Positions 59,756-64,000 of a stretch of DNA of 64,000 bases are shown piece after piece. The first letter of the stretch is position 1; each line of letters starts with the position of its first letter. Below the pieces are notes generated by a model that was not told the DNA's origin, searched no databases, and saw only the letters and a list, made by a program, of their open reading frames with translations. The stretch is from Fibrobacter succinogenes (GTDB lineage: Bacteria; Fibrobacterota; Fibrobacteria; Fibrobacterales; Fibrobacteraceae). The DNA lies in NCBI GenBank assembly GCA_902800815.1, contig CADCGB010000006.1, positions 17,689 through 81,688 of the forward strand, given 5' to 3'. The translations under genes and the position numbers were made by a program.

Positions 59756-61021
59756 TTACATGTTGCTGAAGATCTGGAATCCGCTGTAGGCTTCTTGACC
59801 GTGTTCGCTTTGGTCGAGGCCGCGGAGTTCTTGCCTTTCGGTAACGCGGAGGCCGATGGTCTTCTTGATGCCGAGGAAGATGAGGCTTGCAGCAGCGAAG
59901 CAGGGCACAGCGTAGGCGAGCACGCCGATGGCCTGAGTGCCGAGGGTGTAGTCGCCAGTGATATCGAAGATACCGACAGCGAGCGTACCCCACACACCGT
60001 TCACCAGGTGAACCGAGAGGGCGCCGACCGGGTCATCCAAGTGCAGGCGGTCGAACATGAAGACTGCACCGACTACGAGTACACCAGCGATGGCACCGAT
60101 AATCCAGGAGGAGAGCGGGGAAACCACGTCTGCACCGGCAGTGATAGCGACGAGGCCTGCAAGGCAGCCGTTGAGGGCCATGGTGGCGTCCGGCTTCTTC
60201 GAAACAATCCAGCTCGTAAGCGTTGCGGTAATGATACCTGCGACAGCGGCGAGGTTCGTGGTCACGAGAATCCAGCTAGTAGCCTTCGGGTCGCCGGAGA
60301 GAGCAGAACCGGCGTTGAAGCCCCACCAACCGAACCACAGCATAAACACACCGATGGTAGCGAGCGGAATGTTGTGTGCCGGGATGGCGTGCACCTTGCC
60401 GTTCACGTACTTGCCGATACGGGGTCCAAGAATCATCACGCCGGCGAGAGCTGCCCAGCCACCCACGGAGTGCACGAGCGTAGAACCGGCGAGGTCATGG
60501 AAGCCGTGTGCACCGAGAGTCGAGAGCCAGCCGCCGCCCCATGTCCAGCTACCCACGATGGGGTAGACAAGAGCCACGTAGACAATCGTGAAGATGAGGA
60601 AGGAGTGCAACTTGACGCGTTCAGCAACGGCGCCCGAGACGATGGTCGCAGCGGTTGCGGCGAACATGGCCTGGAACAGCCAGTCAGAGAACAGCGTGAA
60701 GTGTCCGTTGTAGGCAGCGGTGAAACTAGCCGGGTTTGCCCAGTCACCGATGCCGAAGCCCGCGAATCCGAGGATGCCGTTGAAGGTACCCGGGTACATC
60801 AGGCCAAAGCCCAGCAGGGCGTACATCGTGATGCCGATGGCGGGGACCGCGATGTTCTTGAACGCGACGTTTGCGGAGCACTTGGCGCGTACGAGGCCTG
60901 CTTCGACGCAGGCGAATCCGAGACCCATGATAAACACCAGCATGGCGCTGATCATGATCCAGATGTTTTCTGTCATAAAGATGGCGTCGCTGACAGCTGC
61001 GACTTGTGTAACTTCGTTCAT
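59756..61021 (-). CDS. amtB: Ammonium transporter
   Basis: 421 residues with eleven likely membrane helices. The Amt signatures are present: AGSTLVHSVGGWAALAG (first pore His) and SVHLVNGVWGTLAVGIF (second pore His), DLAGS with the conserved Asp, and GFMLWFGWWGFNAGSA-like sequence. It passes ammonium across the inner membrane and is normally gated by a PII protein, here encoded 35 nt upstream in the same transcript. The N terminus (MNEVTQVAAVSDAIFM) is short, so no long signal peptide is present. Confidence 0.96.
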   Translation of the reverse strand: MNEVTQVAAVSDAIFMTENIWIMISAMLVFIMGLGFACVEAGLVRAKCSANVAFKNIAVPAIGITMYALLGFGLMYPGTFNGILGFAGFGIGDWANPASFTAAYNGHFTLFSDWLFQAMFAATAATIVSGAVAERVKLHSFLIFTIVYVALVYPIVGSWTWGGGWLSTLGAHGFHDLAGSTLVHSVGGWAALAGVMILGPRIGKYVNGKVHAIPAHNIPLATIGVFMLWFGWWGFNAGSALSGDPKATSWILVTTNLAAVAGIITATLTSWIVSKKPDATMALNGCLAGLVAITAGADVVSPLSSWIIGAIAGVLVVGAVFMFDRLHLDDPVGALSVHLVNGVWGTLAVGIFDITGDYTLGTQAIGVLAYAVPCFAAASLIFLGIKKTIGLRVTERQELRGLDQSEHGQEAYSGFQIFSNM

Positions 61022-61056
61022 TGTTAGTCCTTAAAGGTTTGCTGTTGAAGTTGGTG

Positions 61057-61398
61057 TTATCCGATTGCCTCGGGTCCGGTTTCTCCAGTACGGATGCGGA
61101 TGCACTGTTCGAGCGAGGTGACGAAAATCTTGCCGTCGCCGATGGCTCCTGTGCGAGCACCCTTGATGATGGCATCGATGCAGGGCTTCACGAAGTCATC
61201 GTTCACCGCAATCTTCAGGCAAATCTTCTTGAGCAAATTCACCTCGGTCACGACACCGCGGAAGCGCTGGTTGTAGCCCTTCTGCTGGCCGCAGCCGAGC
61301 ACGTTAGTGACAGACATCTTGTAAATCTGGTTCTCGTAGAGCGCTTGCTTCACGAGGTTAAGTCGTTCGGGTTGAATGTAGGCCGTAACGAGTTTCAT
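61057..61398 (-). CDS. glnB: PII nitrogen regulatory protein
   Basis: 113 residues from the ATG at 61398. The longer open frame starts before the sigma-54 transcription start, so it is not used. The sequence [20 protein letters not shown] and the B and C loops ([24 protein letters not shown]) are typical. The T loop runs [20 protein letters not shown]: position 51, where enteric PII has the uridylylated Tyr, is Thr, and position 46 is Phe. Tyr42 is the only Tyr in the loop. PII senses 2-oxoglutarate and ATP/ADP and blocks AmtB. It is cotranscribed with amtB. Confidence 0.94.
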   Translation of the reverse strand: MKLVTAYIQPERLNLVKQALYENQIYKMSVTNVLGCGQQKGYNQRFRGVVTEVNLLKKICLKIAVNDDFVKPCIDAIIKGARTGAIGDGKIFVTSLEQCIRIRTGETGPEAIG

Positions 61399-61449
61399 TG
61401 TATTTGTCCTTGCTAGATTCCAAGGAATTTTGGAATTCGTTCCCATCTA

Positions 61450-61465
61450 TGCAAAGAGCGTGCCA
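61450..61465 (-). promoter_or_regulatory. Sigma-54 promoter of glnB-amtB
   Basis: On the minus strand the sequence reads TGGCACG-N4-TTGCA, a full match to consensus. Predicted transcription start is near 61439, giving a leader of about 40 nt before the glnB ATG. Confidence 0.87.
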
Positions 61466-61510
61466 AAAATTTTGAGTGTGCAAATAAAGACGAAAAATGT
61501 CGAAAATAAA

Positions 61511-61540
61511 CGAAAAATCGCGGTTTGCTTAACCGCGATT
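61511..61540 (-). terminator. Terminator of the vWA lipoprotein gene
   Basis: AATCGCGGTT (61516-61525) pairs perfectly with AACCGCGATT (61531-61540) around TGCTT. On the minus strand TTTCG and T-rich sequence follow. It lies about 85 nt past the stop codon. Confidence 0.75.
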
Positions 61541-61554
61541 ACAATCTTTGTTTT
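61538..61554. promoter_or_regulatory. Degenerate palindrome, glnB distal pair (proximal)
   Basis: ATTACA-ATCTT-TGTTTT keeps ACA-N5-TGT but has mismatches in the outer arms. Centred on 61546, 95 bp from the -12 C of the glnB promoter. It partly overlaps the vWA terminator. It is 32 bp from the next degenerate copy, as sites 1 and 2 are at dapF (31 bp). Confidence 0.35.
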
Positions 61555-61569
61555 TCATTTTTTGAAATC

Positions 61570-61586
61570 TATGCAAGGAATGTAAA
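61570..61586. promoter_or_regulatory. Degenerate palindrome, glnB distal pair (distal)
   Basis: TATGCA-AGGAA-TGTAAA has one perfect arm and one with two mismatches. Centred on 61578, 127 bp from the -12 C of the glnB promoter. Confidence 0.4.
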
Positions 61587-61623
61587 AGAATTCCCCACGT
61601 GCTCTTGATCGAAAATCGTGCCG

Positions 61624-62994
61624 TTATTCCACGTATTTCTGGATGAGCCTTATCATCAGGTCGGCGAGTTTTTCCACTTCGTGGTCACCGACGCTGGCTT
61701 CGATATGTTCGGCACCGATGCCGCTGTCGTTGGTGATGAACACGTACGTTCCGCCTGTCGAGACGTCGAAGAAGCGCAGCATGAATTCTGTGTCCTTGTC
61801 GACGCCGCTCGCTGCCACCGGGATAATCTTGATGCCGTTCTTGGCGAATTCCTTGATGGACTTCTGGAGGCTCTCGATGACGGCGCCTTCGTGGTGGGCG
61901 GGGGCATCGAGGATGAGGAACGCGATGCGTGCACGTGCGGATTCATTCCATGAGAGATCCTGCAGGGCGGATTCAAGTGCGGAGTGGACTGCCTCGGGGT
62001 AGTCGCCACCGCCGTTTGCGTTCTGCTTGGAAATGTATTCGCGGGTCGTGGATACGTCGCTGGCGAAGTTCTCGCCACGCGTGATGTACACGTCGCTCTC
62101 ATCGCGGTAGAACAGTGCCGCCGTGCGCAACTTGGTGTTGCTGGCCGAACCGGCGTGGTCGATGATGTATTCAAGGTCGGATTTGAGGAAGGCGATTTCG
62201 TCGCCCATCGAGCCCGTGGCGTCCACGATGAACGCAATGTCCGCGGTAGCTTCGGCCTTGGGGGCGTCGCTGGTGATGACGTTGACGTTGATGGTTTCGT
62301 CATCCTTGCCAGTTACCTTGACCGCTTCTTCGGATACTTGGCCGTTGACCTTCAGCGAGAGGTTTTCTGCACTTGCGGATTGAGCGTCGTTGCTGAACAG
62401 GCTAACCCAGCAGTAGGCGAACCCGGAATTGTCGGTCTTGGTGGCGAATTCTACCTTGTCATCGTTAAGGAGTTCGACGGATACGTTGGCCAAGGCGGTT
62501 TCGCTCGCGTCAACCACCTTTACCGCCACGAGTTTGTTCGGGAAAAACTTCCAGTATCCCGGCATGGTCTTGTAGCTGTTGAGCTTTTCGATCCAGGTGT
62601 TCCAATTGTCCAGGTCGTTCCACTCGCCGGCCGTGAGCAGGCCCGACATCCTTTCGTTGGATTCTCCGCCCCAGCCGCCATCTTCATATTCAATGCCTGC
62701 AGGGGGAACGGTCGGCTCGATGGCACCCTCGTAACTATCTACCGTAGCGGCGACCATATCGTATTCGTATTCTGCGCCGCCGCGGTCTACTGAGATATAT
62801 GCTCCGTCGTAAAGTGATTCGCTATACTCGGAGCCGGTCCCGGGCTTTTCGAAGGTATTGACGGTCTCCGTGCCTGCGACCGGGGTGCCGTGATCGTCGT
62901 CGCCGGCAATGGCGTTGCTGGTATTGTCGTCGCTGCAGGCGGCGCACAACAGCACGAATGCTGTCGTCAGTAGGGGTAGGAATTTCGTTTTCAT
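61624..62994 (-). CDS. Lipoprotein with von Willebrand factor A domain
   Basis: 456 residues. Signal peptide with lipobox CAAC (Cys about 20), then a Asp/Thr-rich spacer. A central region (about 90-240) includes a carboxypeptidase-like part (VKVVDASETALANVSVELL). The vWA domain spans about 250-440 and starts ADIAFIVDATGSMGDEI; the metal motif is DATGS (Thr in place of the first Ser), followed by a later Asp in LILDAPAHHEG. It probably binds a protein or matrix partner via the divalent metal; the partner is unknown. A dyad lies upstream at 63109-63127. Confidence 0.88.
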   Translation of the reverse strand: MKTKFLPLLTTAFVLLCAACSDDNTSNAIAGDDDHGTPVAGTETVNTFEKPGTGSEYSESLYDGAYISVDRGGAEYEYDMVAATVDSYEGAIEPTVPPAGIEYEDGGWGGESNERMSGLLTAGEWNDLDNWNTWIEKLNSYKTMPGYWKFFPNKLVAVKVVDASETALANVSVELLNDDKVEFATKTDNSGFAYCWVSLFSNDAQSASAENLSLKVNGQVSEEAVKVTGKDDETINVNVITSDAPKAEATADIAFIVDATGSMGDEIAFLKSDLEYIIDHAGSASNTKLRTAALFYRDESDVYITRGENFASDVSTTREYISKQNANGGGDYPEAVHSALESALQDLSWNESARARIAFLILDAPAHHEGAVIESLQKSIKEFAKNGIKIIPVAASGVDKDTEFMLRFFDVSTGGTYVFITNDSGIGAEHIEASVGDHEVEKLADLMIRLIQKYVE

Positions 62995-63000
62995 AAGGCG

Positions 63001-63157
63001 TTCTCCTTCTTGTTTTTATCAAATATACCTTGCTTATGAAACAAAATCAATGATTTTTTAAAGATTTTTAGGTATTTTTCTTTGAAAATTATGCGAAATG
63101 GTGCTTTTATGAAACGACGTGTTTCATATGACGGGGAATACGTTTCGTGGCGTTAGG
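63001..63157. other. Intergenic region upstream of the vWA gene
   Basis: 157 bp, AT-rich, between the GNAT gene and the vWA lipoprotein gene. It has GTTTCAT/ATGAAAC words three times, two of them as a dyad at 63109-63127. No other feature is seen. Confidence 0.5.
63109..63127. promoter_or_regulatory. Dyad ATGAAAC-N5-GTTTCAT
   Basis: ATGAAAC (63109-63115), GACGT, GTTTCAT (63121-63127): perfect 7-bp arms. A single ATGAAAC lies at 63036-63042 nearer the gene. It is placed 115 bp upstream of the vWA lipoprotein start, so it may be an operator; a hairpin past the GNAT stop codon is the alternative. Confidence 0.4.
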
Positions 63158-63646
63158 TTACAGTTCTATATAATGCGGGATGATGTCCTCGTAGCTCCCG
63201 TCTTTGAGCAAGAAACCCTTGGGAATCACGCCGAGCTGGGTAAATCCGAGTTTCTTGTAGAGCTTGAGGGCCGAGGTATTCGTCGCGACGACCGCGTTGA
63301 ACTGCAAAATCCTGAACCCGATTTCCTTGGCCTTCGCGAGGCAATCCTTTACGAGAAATTCACCGATGTGCTGGCCGCGCTTGTTCTTCTTGACGGCGTA
63401 ACTTGCGTTTGAAATGTGCCCGCAGCGCCCGACGTTATTCGGGTGGAGAATGTAGAGCCCGACCACCTCGCCGGAATCCGTATCAAGAGCAATACCCGTG
63501 AACGACTGCGACTTGAAAAAGGCGTCACCCGTCTGCGAATTCAGCAATTCCGTTTGCGGGAACGCAACCCCGTCTTCGACAATGTCGTTCCAGATTTCAA
63601 CCGCGTCGTTGATATACTTTGTACTGTATTCTTCAATTTTAAGCAT
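63158..63646 (-). CDS. GNAT family N-acetyltransferase
   Basis: 162 residues, one GNAT domain. The acetyl-CoA binding motif A is VKKNKRGQHIGEFLVKDCL (R/Q-x-x-G-x-G/A with His in the middle), and motif B is NAVVATNTSALKLYKKLGFTQLG. No signal peptide. Substrate cannot be read from sequence; relatives include phosphinothricin- and ribosomal-protein-acetyltransferase-like enzymes. It starts 24 nt after the LysR gene stop, so the two may be one transcript. Confidence 0.92.
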   Translation of the reverse strand: MLKIEEYSTKYINDAVEIWNDIVEDGVAFPQTELLNSQTGDAFFKSQSFTGIALDTDSGEVVGLYILHPNNVGRCGHISNASYAVKKNKRGQHIGEFLVKDCLAKAKEIGFRILQFNAVVATNTSALKLYKKLGFTQLGVIPKGFLLKDGSYEDIIPHYIEL

Positions 63647-63669
63647 GAGAATAATCCTCTAATCTCGGC

Positions 63670-64000
63670 CTATTCCCCCAGCACGTGCCGGAGCGTGTCG
63701 AGGAAAAGTTCGCCCGCCCGCGTGAACTGTTGGCCCCGCCGCCAAATGATGTACATGTTGGTGGTGAGCTCGGGCATGAGCGGCCTGAAACACAGGCGCG
63801 AACTGCGGCTCGTATCCACCAGGCCGTCGAAAGTGAGCAGGTAGCCCGTGCCCTCTTTGGCGAGCACCGAACCGTTGTACGAAAGATCCAGCCCCACGAT
63901 TACGTTCAGCTTCGAAATATCGTCGCCGAACCACTTCGGCAAATCCGCCACCATCGCCTGGCGCGACGCCATCAGCGGCTTGTCGAGCAAGTCCTTCGGC
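63670..64000 (-). CDS. LysR-family transcriptional regulator, C-terminal part
   Basis: The frame is open to the right window edge; only the last 109 residues, the second half of the effector-binding domain, are seen. LSKLNVIVGLDLSYNGSVLAKEGTGYLL-like sequence, LCFRPLMPELTTNMYIIWRRGQQFTRAGELFLDTLR at the end match LysR regulators. The DNA-binding part lies outside the window. The target genes cannot be told; the GNAT gene next to it on the same strand may be in the same transcript. Confidence 0.86.
   Translation of the reverse strand, partial: PKDLLDKPLMASRQAMVADLPKWFGDDISKLNVIVGLDLSYNGSVLAKEGTGYLLTFDGLVDTSRSSRLCFRPLMPELTTNMYIIWRRGQQFTRAGELFLDTLRHVLGE

Noticed and set aside
1..64000. CRISPR arrays, insertion sequences, prophage genes
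   Set aside because: No regularly spaced repeats, transposase motifs or phage genes were found anywhere in the window.

Overview
The window looks like a chromosomal segment of a Fibrobacter-type rumen or gut bacterium (Fibrobacteraceae). Three lines of evidence point there: three tandem lipoproteins with the Fibrobacter succinogenes major paralogous (FISUMP) C-terminal domain; secreted pectin-degrading enzymes that carry carbohydrate-binding modules and C-terminal tails typical of Fibrobacter exoenzymes; and many lipoproteins. I see no insertion sequence, prophage, CRISPR array or rRNA operon. Most of the window is densely packed chromosomal coding sequence.

Layout. 1-4.2 kb: end of a polyprenyl diphosphate synthase, a CorA-type transporter and a fused SecDF. 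4.3-7.5 kb: alpha-glucan genes (GH13 and GH77). 7.6-10.7 kb: zinc-ribbon protein, two related membrane-anchored proteins and an AI-2E-type transporter. 10.8-12.4 kb: HU, tRNA-Val(GAC) and two small unknown genes. 12.4-18.7 kb: a 1779-residue multi-repeat lipoprotein and a prepilin peptidase. 18.7-22.6 kb: pectin operon (PL10 lyase, then CE8 esterase). 22.9-31.4 kb: a dehydrogenase/beta-propeller fusion, flavin reductase, orphan RND adaptor, CDF transporter, M16 peptidase, DUF167, DivIVA and a degenerate GGDEF protein. 31.6-34.2 kb: rpmH-rnpA-yidD-yidC. 34.4-38.4 kb: rhamnan-synthesis-F-like protein, then plsC-rnr. 38.5-45.4 kb: small outer-membrane protein, then a long minus-strand run hisE-hisG-EAL/HDOD-recR-engB-mlaE-mlaF-pyrC. 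45.5-54 kb: unknown membrane-anchored protein, CLC transporter and the three FISUMP lipoproteins. 54.4-61.4 kb: a nitrogen/amino-acid block, dapF-dapL-nifA-like on plus and purF, then glnB-amtB, on minus. The window ends with a vWA lipoprotein, a GNAT acetyltransferase and the end of a LysR regulator.

The most interesting signal is a candidate sigma-54 regulon in the nitrogen block. Three near-perfect -24/-12 promoters (TGGCACR-N4-TTGCA) lie before dapF, purF and glnB. Intact palindromes TTTACA-N5-TGTAAA lie about 110 bp upstream of the first two -12 elements, and degenerate versions lie at similar distance before glnB. The third gene of the dapF operon encodes a GAF-AAA-Fis enhancer-binding protein close to NifA, an obvious candidate to bind those palindromes. 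This would tie lysine/cell-wall precursor synthesis, the first step of purine synthesis and ammonium uptake to one activator. The PII protein of the block lacks the usual uridylylation tyrosine.

Other notable points are the one-chain oxidoreductase/propeller fusion, a bipartite structured element repeated just after two unrelated stop codons, similar Asp/Ala/Ser-rich linkers in SecDF and YidC, and an MlaEF pair followed by pyrC instead of an MCE protein.
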